From Erwinia aphidicola (GTDB taxonomy: Bacteria; Pseudomonadota; Gammaproteobacteria; Enterobacterales; Enterobacteriaceae): a DNA stretch of 64,000 nucleotides. Both the position numbers and the translations under genes were made by a program. Where the stretch lies: assembly GCF_014773485.1 (NCBI RefSeq), contig NZ_JACXBP010000005.1, positions 186,001 to 250,000 of the forward strand. The letters run 5' to 3'. The notes beneath the pieces were generated by a model, which was given only the letters and a program-made list of their open reading frames with translations, was not told the DNA's origin and did no database searches. Shown here piece by piece: positions 52,713 through 61,210 of this stretch (positions are counted from its first letter, which is position 1; the number at the start of each line of letters is the position of its first letter).

Positions 52713-54368
52713 TCAGAATGAACTCCAGTTATCGTCCACCGATGCCAGCGCGGGTTTCGCCAGGCGTGGTGCCGGGGCGATCGCCGGAACTTTGCCCGCG
52801 CTGGCCGCAGCCACCACCGGGCGGCCAGACTGCAGGCGGAAGGCCGCCACCAGCTGGTTCATATTCACCGCCTGCTCCTGCAGCGACTGCGAAGCTGCGG
52901 AAGCCTCCTCCACCAGCGCGGCGTTCTGCTGGGTCACGGTATCCATCTGTCCAATCGCCAGGTGCACCTGCTCAATCCCCTGGCTCTGCTCCGAGGTTGC
53001 TGCCGCCATTTCGCCCACGATATCAGCCACCTGACGAATCGATCCCTGCACCTTCGCCATATTGTCACCGACGTCAGCGGCCTGAACAGAACCGCTTTCG
53101 ACCAGCTGTGCTGAAGTCACAATCAGATCTTTGATCTCTTTTGCTGCAGTGGAGGAGCGCTGCGCCAGGCTGCGCACTTCGCTTGCCACTACCGCAAATC
53201 CGCGCCCCTGCTCACCGGCACGCGCCGCTTCCACCGCCGCGTTCAGCGCCAGAATATTGGTCTGGAAGGCGATGCCCTCAATCAGCCCGGTAATATCAGA
53301 GATCTTGCTGGAGCTGGTTTTAATTTTTTCCATGGTGCCGACCATCGCCGCCACGGCGTTGCCGCTGTGGACCGACAGATCGTTGGCGGTGCTGGCCAGC
53401 GTGCTGGCCTGGCGGGCGTTTTCGGCGTTCTGTTTCACCGTGTCGTTCAGGGTGCTGATGCTGGCCGAAGTCTGCTCCAGCGAAGCCGCCTGCTCTTCGG
53501 TGCGCGCCGAGAGATCTTCGTTACCGGCGGCGATCTGGGTGGACGCCGAGCTGACCGACTGCGCCGACGAGGTCACGGAGGTCAGCACCCCGGAAACGCG
53601 CGCCATCAGGCTGTTAAACGCCAGAGCGGTTTTACCGATCTCATCGTTGCGCGACGCATCAACCTGCTGGGTCAGGTCAAGGGATTCACTGACCGATTCC
53701 ATCACGCTCTGCATGCCGTTCAGGCTGTTGCGCACGCTAAGAATAGTTTTCACCGCCAGCAGCCCCATCACAATAATGATGACGCTGGCGAAAATCAGCG
53801 TACCCCAGAACACTTTGCTATAGATTTCAGCATTCTGACGGCGCAGGTCGTTACCAATATCGATGTTAACCTGAATCTGGGCCTGCAGACCGGCAACCAG
53901 TTTACGCACAATTGCACCCACACCGTTTTCGCCCTGAATCATTGGCAAGGACTGTGCATCATCATGCGCACGGGATGCGGTAATAAATGCCGGCATCGCC
54001 CCCTGAATAGCGGTGATGGTGTTCAGCGCGTCATTCGTCATCTCGCGATCCTGATCGCTGGAGATATCATTCGCCATGTAGTAGTCGGTCAGCGTTTTCA
54101 GCCGTGCGACAATTTGCTCAATTTTGTTTTCAATCCCGGGTTGCTTGCTGTTGTCGTTTTCACTCTGATGCTCATACAGCGCAACCAGTAATCCGTTGCT
54201 GGCACTGATGGCTTTATCCAGGTCTTTAATACTGGGGATGGCATTCACCTGCACATATTCAAAGCGCGACTGGAAGCCGCTGATGGCGTACAGGGAGTAA
54301 GCGGAAAGCGCAATCAGAGAAAGCGCCAGGAGGGAAAAGATTAAAAACAGCCTTTTGGTGATGGTCAT
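52713..54368 (-). CDS. Methyl-accepting chemotaxis protein
   Basis: Chemoreceptor of 551 residues from the ATG at 54368. TM1 is LFLIFSLLALSLIALSAYSLY, followed by a four-helix-bundle type periplasmic domain (about 30-190), TM2 (VFWGTLIFASVIIIVMGLLAV) and a HAMP region. The cytoplasmic hairpin contains the conserved tip RAGEQGRGFAVVASEVRSLA. The C-terminus is NWSSF, resembling the NWETF pentapeptide that tethers CheR/CheB in high-abundance enteric receptors. Ligand unknown. It is monocistronic. Confidence 0.92.
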   Translation of the reverse strand: MTITKRLFLIFSLLALSLIALSAYSLYAISGFQSRFEYVQVNAIPSIKDLDKAISASNGLLVALYEHQSENDNSKQPGIENKIEQIVARLKTLTDYYMANDISSDQDREMTNDALNTITAIQGAMPAFITASRAHDDAQSLPMIQGENGVGAIVRKLVAGLQAQIQVNIDIGNDLRRQNAEIYSKVFWGTLIFASVIIIVMGLLAVKTILSVRNSLNGMQSVMESVSESLDLTQQVDASRNDEIGKTALAFNSLMARVSGVLTSVTSSAQSVSSASTQIAAGNEDLSARTEEQAASLEQTSASISTLNDTVKQNAENARQASTLASTANDLSVHSGNAVAAMVGTMEKIKTSSSKISDITGLIEGIAFQTNILALNAAVEAARAGEQGRGFAVVASEVRSLAQRSSTAAKEIKDLIVTSAQLVESGSVQAADVGDNMAKVQGSIRQVADIVGEMAAATSEQSQGIEQVHLAIGQMDTVTQQNAALVEEASAASQSLQEQAVNMNQLVAAFRLQSGRPVVAAASAGKVPAIAPAPRLAKPALASVDDNWSSF

Positions 54369-54441
54369 ACTAAATCCCCTGCGTGTGGTGTGCCAGTAAT
54401 CAGGCAATTAAGCTGGCTGTTATTGGTCAGCCATCATTATT

Positions 54442-54462
54442 GCCCCCGGTGGTTCCGGGGGC
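54442..54462. terminator. Symmetric hairpin between the MCP and ABC genes
   Basis: GCCCCCGG / CCGGGGGC perfect eight-base stem with a five-base loop in the gap between the ABC operon end and the chemoreceptor promoter. Flanks are AT-rich but lack a clean T-tract. It probably ends the minus-strand ABC operon. Confidence 0.5.
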
Positions 54463-54554
54463 TTCAACACAGGGTTATCGGAAGTTTAGCGGGGTAACTT
54501 TACCCGCGGGGAACAACATTCAGGAATATATTTTCCATTTGCCTTACGGCAGCA

Positions 54555-56138
54555 TCAGCACGCTGCCGTCACCTCTGCCAGCCAGCCGGGGCGCATTTCC
54601 GGCACCGCGCGCAGCAGCTCGGCAGTGTAGTCATCCAGCGGGGCGCTGAATACTTCACCGAGCGCCCCCTGGCGTACCACTTTTCCGTAGCGCAGTACCA
54701 TCACCTCATCCGCCACCGCGCGCACCACGTGCAGGTCATGGGTGATAAACAGCAGCGAGACGCCGGTTTCCTGCTGCAGGGTTTTCAGCAGCGCCAGCAC
54801 CTCACGCCCGACCAGCGGATCGAGCGCTGAGGTGGGCTCATCGCAGACGATCAGCTCCGGCTCTACCGCCAGCGCGCGGGCGATGCAGACGCGCTGCTTC
54901 TGGCCACCGGACAGCGCATGGGGATAACGCTCTGCCAGCTGCGGCGACAGGCCAACTTTCTCCAGCAGTTCATTCACCCGTGCCTTACGCTGCAGTGCGG
55001 TCCGCTCACTCAGGCAGACCATCGTCCGCTCAATCTGCAGGCCGATCGTTAGCCGTGGATTCAGGGCAGTGTCAGGGTGCTGATGAATGAGCTGCACGCG
55101 CTGCAGCTGCTGGCGCGTGCGCTGGCGCAGCGTGGCAGGCAGCAGCTGGCCGTTGAAACGGATTTCGCCCCGGGACGGCGCGACCAGACCACACACCGCG
55201 CGGCCCAGCGTCGATTTACCCGCGCCGGATTCACCGATCAGCGCCAGCGTGCGGCCGCGGCCGATTGCCAGCGACACCGCATGCAGCACCGCCTCCCCGT
55301 GGTAATCCACGCTGACTTCCGTCGCGGTCAGCAGCGGCAGCGTGCTGCTGCGCGGCGGGTGCGGCTCGCCGTGGCTGTGCAGCAGCTGGCGAGTATAGGC
55401 CTGCTGCGGATGGCTCAGCAGCGCCGCCGTCTCGCCACTTTCCACTTCGCGACCGTGACGCAGAACCATAATTCGCTGGCTGAGCTGCGCCACCACCGCC
55501 AGGTCGTGGCTGATATAGAGCGCTGCCACGCCGGTCAGTCGGATAATTTGCTGGATCGATTTCAGCACTTCCAGCTGGGTGGTCACGTCCAGCGCGGTAG
55601 TCGGCTCATCAAAGACAATCAGCTGCGGTCCGGCACAGATCGCCATGGCAATCATCGCACGCTGCAGCTGACCGCCAGAAACCTGATGCGGATAGCGATG
55701 GAAGAACTGTTCCGGCTGCGGCAACTGTAGCTGACTGAAGATCTCAAGCGCACGACGGATCGCCGCCTGGCGATCCAGTACGCGGTGGCGAATCGCGCTT
55801 TCAATTACCTGCTCGCCGATCTTCTGCGCCGGGTTAAACGCCGCGCTGGCCGACTGGGCAACGTAGGCGATTTTCGCGCCGCGCACCTTGCGCCACTGGC
55901 GTTCCGATAGCGCAGTCAGATCGCTACCGTCGAAGAGGATCTGCCCGCCGCTAAGCCGCATGCCGTGACGGAAGTGGCCGAGGATAGCCTGGCCGATGGT
56001 CGACTTGCCCGCGCCGGACTCGCCGATCAGCCCCAGCACTTCCCCCTTGCGCAGGGTAAAGGAGATCTCTTCCACCAGGGTAGCCGCGCCTGCGGTCACC
56101 CGCAGCTGTTTAACCTGTAATAACGCCTGTTCGCTCAT
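54555..56138 (-). CDS. Peptide/nickel-type ABC transporter, fused double ATPase
   Basis: A single protein of 527 residues that fuses the DppD- and DppF-like ATPases. The first cassette has GLIGESGAGKSTIGQ, SGGQLQRAMIAMAI and IVFDEPTTALDVTTQ. The second (from about residue 270) has ALIGESGAGKSTLGR, SGGQKQRVCIARAL and IVCDEPTSALDPLVG. Fused ATPases occur in some members of the oligopeptide/opine/nickel family, such as the YejF type. It begins three bases after the DppC-like stop and is the last gene of the mmuM operon. Confidence 0.9.
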   Translation of the reverse strand: MSEQALLQVKQLRVTAGAATLVEEISFTLRKGEVLGLIGESGAGKSTIGQAILGHFRHGMRLSGGQILFDGSDLTALSERQWRKVRGAKIAYVAQSASAAFNPAQKIGEQVIESAIRHRVLDRQAAIRRALEIFSQLQLPQPEQFFHRYPHQVSGGQLQRAMIAMAICAGPQLIVFDEPTTALDVTTQLEVLKSIQQIIRLTGVAALYISHDLAVVAQLSQRIMVLRHGREVESGETAALLSHPQQAYTRQLLHSHGEPHPPRSSTLPLLTATEVSVDYHGEAVLHAVSLAIGRGRTLALIGESGAGKSTLGRAVCGLVAPSRGEIRFNGQLLPATLRQRTRQQLQRVQLIHQHPDTALNPRLTIGLQIERTMVCLSERTALQRKARVNELLEKVGLSPQLAERYPHALSGGQKQRVCIARALAVEPELIVCDEPTSALDPLVGREVLALLKTLQQETGVSLLFITHDLHVVRAVADEVMVLRYGKVVRQGALGEVFSAPLDDYTAELLRAVPEMRPGWLAEVTAAC

Positions 56139-56141
56139 GCT

Positions 56142-56951
56142 CTACTCCTGCCAGCTGCGGGTGTGCTGGCTTAACAGCCAGTCGGCCACGCTGTTTAATG
56201 CCAGTGCCAGTAGCGCAATCGCCGCGCCGGGGATCAGCGCCGCCCAAACGCCAAACAGAATGCCATCTTTATTATCGCGCGCCAGTCCGCCCCAGTCGGC
56301 GGTCGGCGGCTGAATGCCCAGCCCTAAGAACGACAGCGCTGAAAGAAATAGCAGGATAAAGATAAAGCGCAGGGCAAATTCGGCCACCAGCGTGGTAAAG
56401 GCATTCGGCAGAATTTCGCGCCACAGCACCCAGCCAAGGCGCTCACCGCGCAGCCGCGCTACCTCAATAAACTCCTGCGCGGCAATCTCCAGCGCCAGCG
56501 CACGCGCCACGCGCAGCACGCGGGTCGACTCCAGAATGCCGAGCACCAGCACGATCACCGGGATGGTCTTCGGCAGCATGGCTAACACCACCAGTGCCAG
56601 AATCAGCGTCGGGATGGCCATCAGAATATCGTTGAGGCGCGAGATCAGCTGGTCCACCCAACCGCCGAAGTAACCGGCCAGAAAGCCGAGGAAGGTGCCA
56701 ATGGCAAAAGCCAGCAGCGTGGCCACCGCGCTGACGCTGAGCGAGGTGCGCGTGCCCCAGATCAGGCGGGACAGCAGGTCGCGCCCGAGGTTATCAGTGC
56801 CCAGCCAGCTGTCCGGCGACACGCCCGCCCAGGCGCTGCCGACCACCTGGTCCGGCGCAAACGGCGCCAGCCACGGCGCCAGCAGCGCCACCAGCACAAA
56901 CAGGCTCAGCCCGATAACGCCGGGCAGTACGGAAAGTTTCAGCCTGAACAT
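56142..56951 (-). CDS. Peptide-type ABC transporter permease, DppC-like
   Basis: Inner-membrane permease of 269 residues of the OppC/DppC family. It opens with a helix (VIGLSLFVLVALLAPWLAPFAPDQV) followed by the family segment WLGTDNLGRDLLSRLIWGTRTSL. The ATPase-coupling EAA-like loop is IEVARLRGERLGWVLWREILPN. Five bases separate it from the DppB-like gene and three from the ATPase gene. Confidence 0.9.
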   Translation of the reverse strand: MFRLKLSVLPGVIGLSLFVLVALLAPWLAPFAPDQVVGSAWAGVSPDSWLGTDNLGRDLLSRLIWGTRTSLSVSAVATLLAFAIGTFLGFLAGYFGGWVDQLISRLNDILMAIPTLILALVVLAMLPKTIPVIVLVLGILESTRVLRVARALALEIAAQEFIEVARLRGERLGWVLWREILPNAFTTLVAEFALRFIFILLFLSALSFLGLGIQPPTADWGGLARDNKDGILFGVWAALIPGAAIALLALALNSVADWLLSQHTRSWQE

Positions 56952-56955
56952 CAGA

Positions 56956-57948
56956 TCAATTCCTTGTAAAACGCAGACGCGGGTTAGCCAGCAGCGTGAT
57001 GATATCCGCCAGCAGATTAAGCAGAATGTAGATCCCCGCCAGCAGCAGCGCGCAGTCCTGGATCACCGGGATATCGCGCTTGCTGATGCTGTCGACCATA
57101 TATTGTCCGAGGCCCGGATAGACAAACACGTTCTCGACGATCACCACGCCGACCATCAGCCACGCCAGGTTAATCACGATCACGTTAACGATCGGCCCCC
57201 AGGCGTTGGGCAGCACGTGACGAAACAGGATAGCCGAGGGTGACAGCCCCTTCATTAGCGCAGTATCAACATACGCCGCGTTTTGCGCGCTGACTAACGC
57301 TGCCCGGGTCATATTGCTCATATGGCCGAGGATAGCGAAGATCAACGTCATGCACGGCAGCGCGACGGCCAGCAGGCGATCCCCCAGCGGCATGCCGTCG
57401 GAGATGCTGCTATTGCTCGGCAGCCAGAACAGAGTGATCGAGAAGATCAGGATCAGCAGATAGCCGGAGAAGAACTCCGGCAGCGAGACGGCGGCGCGGG
57501 TGAAGAAGTTGAGCAGGCGATCGATCCAGCTGCCCTGAAAGCGCGCCGAGACAAAGCCAATCACCAGCGCCAGCGGCACGGCAACGATGGCGGTGAAAAA
57601 CGCCAGCGACAGCGTATTTGCCAGCCTGTCGAGCAGCACCGGGCCGATAGCTTCGCGGCTGGTAAAGCTGTGGCCAAAATCACCCTGCAGCACGCCGCCC
57701 AGCCAGGCAAGATAGCGCCCGGCAGCGGGCTGATCCAGCCCCAGCTGTTGATTAAGCACCGCCACCGCCTGCGGCGTGGCGGTCTGGCCGAGGATAGCCG
57801 TCGCAGCATTGCCCGGCAGCAGCTGGATACCGACGAAAATCAGCACAGAGACCACCACCAGCATCGCTACACCCGCCAGCAGGCGCTGGCCAATCAGTTT
57901 TAACAGAGGAAGGTGGCCCTTCCCCCGGCGTTCAGATAAATGACTCAT
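56956..57948 (-). CDS. Peptide-type ABC transporter permease, DppB-like
   Basis: Inner-membrane permease of 330 residues of the OppB/DppB family. The first helix (LLAGVAMLVVVSVLIFVGIQLLPGNAA) starts after a 20-residue basic N-terminus. The family loop VDTALMKGLSPSAILFRHVLPNAWGPIVN is the ATPase contact. A conserved LGLDQPAAGRYLAWLGGVLQGDFG follows the first helix. Starts seven bases after the binding-protein stop codon. Confidence 0.9.
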   Translation of the reverse strand: MSHLSERRGKGHLPLLKLIGQRLLAGVAMLVVVSVLIFVGIQLLPGNAATAILGQTATPQAVAVLNQQLGLDQPAAGRYLAWLGGVLQGDFGHSFTSREAIGPVLLDRLANTLSLAFFTAIVAVPLALVIGFVSARFQGSWIDRLLNFFTRAAVSLPEFFSGYLLILIFSITLFWLPSNSSISDGMPLGDRLLAVALPCMTLIFAILGHMSNMTRAALVSAQNAAYVDTALMKGLSPSAILFRHVLPNAWGPIVNVIVINLAWLMVGVVIVENVFVYPGLGQYMVDSISKRDIPVIQDCALLLAGIYILLNLLADIITLLANPRLRFTRN

Positions 57949-57954
57949 TAGCTG

Positions 57955-59502
57955 TTATGCAAACCACACTTTTTCCGCTGCACGGTTACCGCTCATGGTG
58001 AAGCCCGGGATCGCCACGAAGCCGTTAATTTTGCTGCTGGCGGCGTCCAGCGCATCGGCATACAGCGGAATAATTTCGCTGCCTTTTTCCACCAGCATCA
58101 GCTGGATATCGTGGTAAATCTGGCGGCGTTTCTGCTCGTCCTGCTCCCCGCGCGCGGCGGTCACCAGTTGGTCAAACGCTGGCTCTTTCCACTGCGACTC
58201 ATTCCACGGCGCACTGCTGGTGAACACCAGCGACAGCAGCGCATCCGCCGTCGGGCGCAGCGACCAGTTAGAGGAGACAAACGGCTTTTTCATCCAGACG
58301 TTGTCCCAGAAGGCATCATCCGGTACGCGCTCTACCTTCAGCGGGATACCGGCCTTTTCTGCCGAGTTCTGATACAGCTGCCCGGCATCCACCGCGCCAG
58401 GGAATCCGGCCTCTGCCACCGACAGCACCAGCGGGCCGCTGAAGCCGCTTTTCTGCCAGTGATATTTGGCTTTTTCCGGGTCATACGGGCGCTGCGGGAT
58501 ATCTTTGGCGAAATAGGGGCTGGACGGGAAGATTGGGTTGTCATTCGCCACGGTGCCGAAGCCGCCGAGCACGGTTTTGATAATCTGCTCGCGATCGATG
58601 GCGTATTTCAGCGCCAGGCGACCGTCCAGGGTATTAAACGGCGCGGCCGTCGCCAGGCCGGGGAACGTGAAGATCTGGCTGTCGCGCGAACGCAGCAGCT
58701 GGATATTCGGCATGTGCTTAAGGCGCTCAACAATGCGCGGATTAACGCGGTTGATCAAATGTGCTGAGCCGCTGGCCAGCGCCGCGACGCGGGCAGTAGA
58801 GTCATTCATCGCCAGCGTTTCTACCGAGTCGACGTGGCCGCGCGCCGGGTTCCAGTGGTTCGGATTACGCTTCACCAGCGTGCGCACGCCCGGCTTGAAG
58901 CTTTCAAGAATGAACGCCCCGGTGCCAATACCTTTGTCGAAGTTTTCATTTTCGGCAGTGATGGCAAAGTGAACATCGCTCAGCAGCGCGATAAACTCGA
59001 CGTTCGGCTCCTTCAGCTTGATGGTCACCTGATTGGGTGCCGTCGCCTCCAGCGACACCACCGGATCGAGGTAGCCTTTCACCGAAGAACTGGATTTCTC
59101 AGCGCGGTGATGGTTCAGCGAGTAAACCACGTCTTTTGCCGTCAGGGTGCGGCCGTCGTGGAACTGCACCCCTTTGCGGATGTTCAGCACCCAGGTTTTG
59201 CTACCGTCGCGGGTTTCCCAGCTCTCCGCCAGCGACGGTGTGATCTTACCGTGCTCATCCACTTCCGCCAGGCAGTTAAACAGCTGCGAGCCGACGAAGT
59301 ACATATAGGATTCAAACCAGAACGCCGGATCAAGGCGGTCAGTGCTTGAGGCATTGTCCATGCCGACCTTCAGATGGCCGCCCTTTTTCGGCGTGGCCGC
59401 AGCGGTATCCGCTGCCCACACCGACTGGAATGGCAGGCCGGAACAGGCTGCCGCCACGGAGAGCGCGCCGGTAGTTTTGATAAAATCGCGACGATTCATC
59501 AT
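57955..59502 (-). CDS. Family 5 ABC substrate-binding protein with Tat-type signal
   Basis: Periplasmic solute-binding protein of 515 residues, DppA/OppA family (SBP_bac_5). The N-terminus MMNRRDFIKTTGALSVAAAC fits a twin-arginine signal (RRDFIK), with cleavage near VWA-AD about residue 31, so it may fold in the cytoplasm before export. Family landmarks are AESWETRDGSKTWVLNIRKGVQFHDGRTLTAKDVVYSL and GTGAFILESFKPG. Two ATGs (59502 and 59499) are possible starts. The operon partner mmuM suggests a methylated sulphur compound or peptide as ligand; this is inference. Confidence 0.88.
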   Translation of the reverse strand: MMNRRDFIKTTGALSVAAACSGLPFQSVWAADTAAATPKKGGHLKVGMDNASSTDRLDPAFWFESYMYFVGSQLFNCLAEVDEHGKITPSLAESWETRDGSKTWVLNIRKGVQFHDGRTLTAKDVVYSLNHHRAEKSSSSVKGYLDPVVSLEATAPNQVTIKLKEPNVEFIALLSDVHFAITAENENFDKGIGTGAFILESFKPGVRTLVKRNPNHWNPARGHVDSVETLAMNDSTARVAALASGSAHLINRVNPRIVERLKHMPNIQLLRSRDSQIFTFPGLATAAPFNTLDGRLALKYAIDREQIIKTVLGGFGTVANDNPIFPSSPYFAKDIPQRPYDPEKAKYHWQKSGFSGPLVLSVAEAGFPGAVDAGQLYQNSAEKAGIPLKVERVPDDAFWDNVWMKKPFVSSNWSLRPTADALLSLVFTSSAPWNESQWKEPAFDQLVTAARGEQDEQKRRQIYHDIQLMLVEKGSEIIPLYADALDAASSKINGFVAIPGFTMSGNRAAEKVWFA

Positions 59503-59561
59503 GGTGTATTCCCTGTTTTTTTATCGTTGTTATGGCGCATGGCGCGGTGAAAATAAGGCGT

Positions 59562-60464
59562 TTACTTCAGCGCGGCGGCCAGCCGCGCAATATGCTGCGG
59601 CCCGATACCGCAGCAGCCGCCGACCAGCGTGGCCCCGGCAGCAACCCACTCCTGCGCCCAGCGCAGATACCCTTCCGGATGCGTGTCTTTACGCAGGCCG
59701 CTCAGCCCTTCGTTGGCCCCGCCGCCGTTGCTGCCGTGCTCGAATGCGTTGGCATAAACGCCAATCCCGGCAGCCGACCCGAGACGCTGCAGCGTGGCCT
59801 GCGCCTGCTGAACCGCAGAGAGCATCACTTCAGGATGGCTACAGTTGAACAGAATATTTTCTGCCCCCAGCTCAAGCGCTTTCTCCACAGCGGCCGTCAC
59901 GCTCTCGCCCGAGCGCAGCGTGCTGGCAGCTTTCGGCTGGTCCGGGTCATCGTGCAGGCTGAACGACAGCCACAGCGGCTGCGGCTGATTGGCAACCGCC
60001 TGATGGATCGCCACGGCTTCAGCAATGGAGCTGATGGTTTCACCCAGCCAGACGTCAACGTAAGGTGCCTGAGCAGCCACCAGCACCCGGTGGATTGCGA
60101 TGGCCTGCTCAGCGACAAACAGATCGGGGCGATAGGAACCGGCGGCGGGCGGCAAGCTGCCCGCGACTCTTACCGGATGTGCGGCAGCATCGGCTGCCTG
60201 GCGCGCCAGCTGACCGGCCAGCGCAGCAAGGCGCTCACCGTCTGCGGCAAAACGCGCTGCGCCGATATGGAAGGGAACCACGGCATAGCTGTTGGTGGTC
60301 AGGGTACCTGCGCCAGCCTCGACAAAGCTGTCGTGGACCGCACGCACCTGTTTAGGTGCCTCATACAGCGCCAGTGCCGACCACTCCGGCTGGCGGAAGG
60401 GCGCCCCCACCCTCGCCAGCTCACGCCCCATCCCACCGTCCAGAATCTCGATATGCTGCGTCAT
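59562..60464 (-). CDS. mmuM: Homocysteine S-methyltransferase MmuM
   Basis: Zinc-dependent methyltransferase of 300 residues that makes methionine from homocysteine with S-methylmethionine or S-adenosylmethionine as donor. Zinc ligands are Cys208 (LFNCSHPEV) and Cys284-Cys285 (VGGCCGIGP). The N-terminal LDGGMGREL and the LTTNSYAVVPFH motif are typical. It is the first gene of an operon with a Dpp-like importer rather than the usual MmuP permease. A MetJ-like operator lies 58-73 bases upstream. Confidence 0.92.
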   Translation of the reverse strand: MTQHIEILDGGMGRELARVGAPFRQPEWSALALYEAPKQVRAVHDSFVEAGAGTLTTNSYAVVPFHIGAARFAADGERLAALAGQLARQAADAAAHPVRVAGSLPPAAGSYRPDLFVAEQAIAIHRVLVAAQAPYVDVWLGETISSIAEAVAIHQAVANQPQPLWLSFSLHDDPDQPKAASTLRSGESVTAAVEKALELGAENILFNCSHPEVMLSAVQQAQATLQRLGSAAGIGVYANAFEHGSNGGGANEGLSGLRKDTHPEGYLRWAQEWVAAGATLVGGCCGIGPQHIARLAAALK

Positions 60465-60521
60465 TGGCCTGTTCCCATTGAGAAATTTCTAATGGTGGCC
60501 ATGCTACCGAAATTGATGGCT

Positions 60522-60537
60522 ACATGTCCAGACGTCT
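60522..60537. promoter_or_regulatory. MetJ operator-like tandem met boxes
   Basis: A perfect met box AGACGTCT (60530-60537) is immediately preceded by ACATGTCC (5 of 8 matches). MetJ binds tandem eight-base boxes, so this fits a two-box operator. On the minus strand it lies just downstream of a TATAGA -10-like element and 58 bases before the mmuM ATG, suitable for repression by MetJ-SAM. Confidence 0.65.
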
Positions 60538-60587
60538 ATATGGGAAAGTTCGGGATAGTTTACTCACCCAGGGTTTAAAGAGGGTAA

Positions 60588-60603
60588 AGCGCCCGCAGGC
60601 GCT
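60588..60603 (-). terminator. Short terminator hairpin after the coiled-coil gene
   Basis: AGCGCC / GGCGCT stem with a four-base loop overlapping the stop codon region, followed on the minus strand by TTTACCCTCTTT. Moderate U-tract. Confidence 0.45.
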
Positions 60604-60958
60604 AGAAGATCAGTTTGGCAATGGCAAGACCAAAGCCTAAGACCGCGAACTGTGAAGTGACGATCCAGCGGGTTTGCGCAGCCAGGCACTGATGCAGTTC
60701 GACACGTAAACCGTTCACATCGCTTTGGGTGGCATAATTCGATTTGATAATCCCGACATCAATTTTCAGGGTGCTGACGTCCTCCTTTAATTCCTTAACA
60801 TCACTCTTAAGCACGCCGACGTCATCTTTCAACCTGTCGACATCGACTTTCAAGATGCCAACATCCTTTTGCAGAACGCCCACATCTATTTTTAAGATAC
60901 TGACGTCACCCTGCAAAATACCCACGTGCCCTTCCAGCCTGTCCATGCGATTGTCCAT
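60602..60958 (-). CDS. Tail-anchored coiled-coil protein of seven-residue repeats
   Basis: A 118-residue protein. Residues 4-72 are about nine tandem seven-residue repeats of the form hxxLKxDV (for example GVLQKDVGILKVDVDRLKDD), giving a perfect heptad coiled coil. A short linker with a single Cys precedes a C-terminal hydrophobic helix (VTSQFAVLGFGLAIAKLIF). AGGA lies seven bases before the ATG. This is the plan of DUF1640-like or XhlA-like tail-anchored coiled coils. No function can be assigned. The heptads are visible at DNA level as imperfect 21-base repeats. Confidence 0.7.
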   Translation of the reverse strand: MDNRMDRLEGHVGILQGDVSILKIDVGVLQKDVGILKVDVDRLKDDVGVLKSDVKELKEDVSTLKIDVGIIKSNYATQSDVNGLRVELHQCLAAQTRWIVTSQFAVLGFGLAIAKLIF

Positions 60959-61178
60959 TTTCTCGTCCTTTGTATGTGCGCGTCTGATTAAACCTTGCTC
61001 AAACCGGAGACGATCTTATAACCGTTTCTTAGCCTGCAGCAAGTGCTGAGGGCACGGTTTTTTGCGGCGCAGGCCGAAAAATCACCCTGTAATGCAGTGC
61101 AACTAAGGAAAATAAAGTACTGATAAGTTAACGAGTTAGGTGTTCAGGTAAGAGGATTTTCTGCGCGGAGACGAAGAT

Positions 61179-61200
61179 GCCGGTGGCGAGTGCCACCGGC
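61179..61200 (-). terminator. Strong hairpin after the second RcnB-like gene
   Basis: GCCGGTGGC / GCCACCGGC perfect nine-base stem with a four-base loop, 11 bases beyond the stop codon. The downstream tract (ATCTTCGTCT) is only moderately T-rich. Confidence 0.6.
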
Positions 61201-61210
61201 AGAGAAGCGG

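Noticed and set aside
60602..60958. Tandem imperfect 21-base repeats considered as a CRISPR-like or minisatellite array
   Set aside because: The repeat unit is three heptad codons of a continuous coding frame, without spacers.
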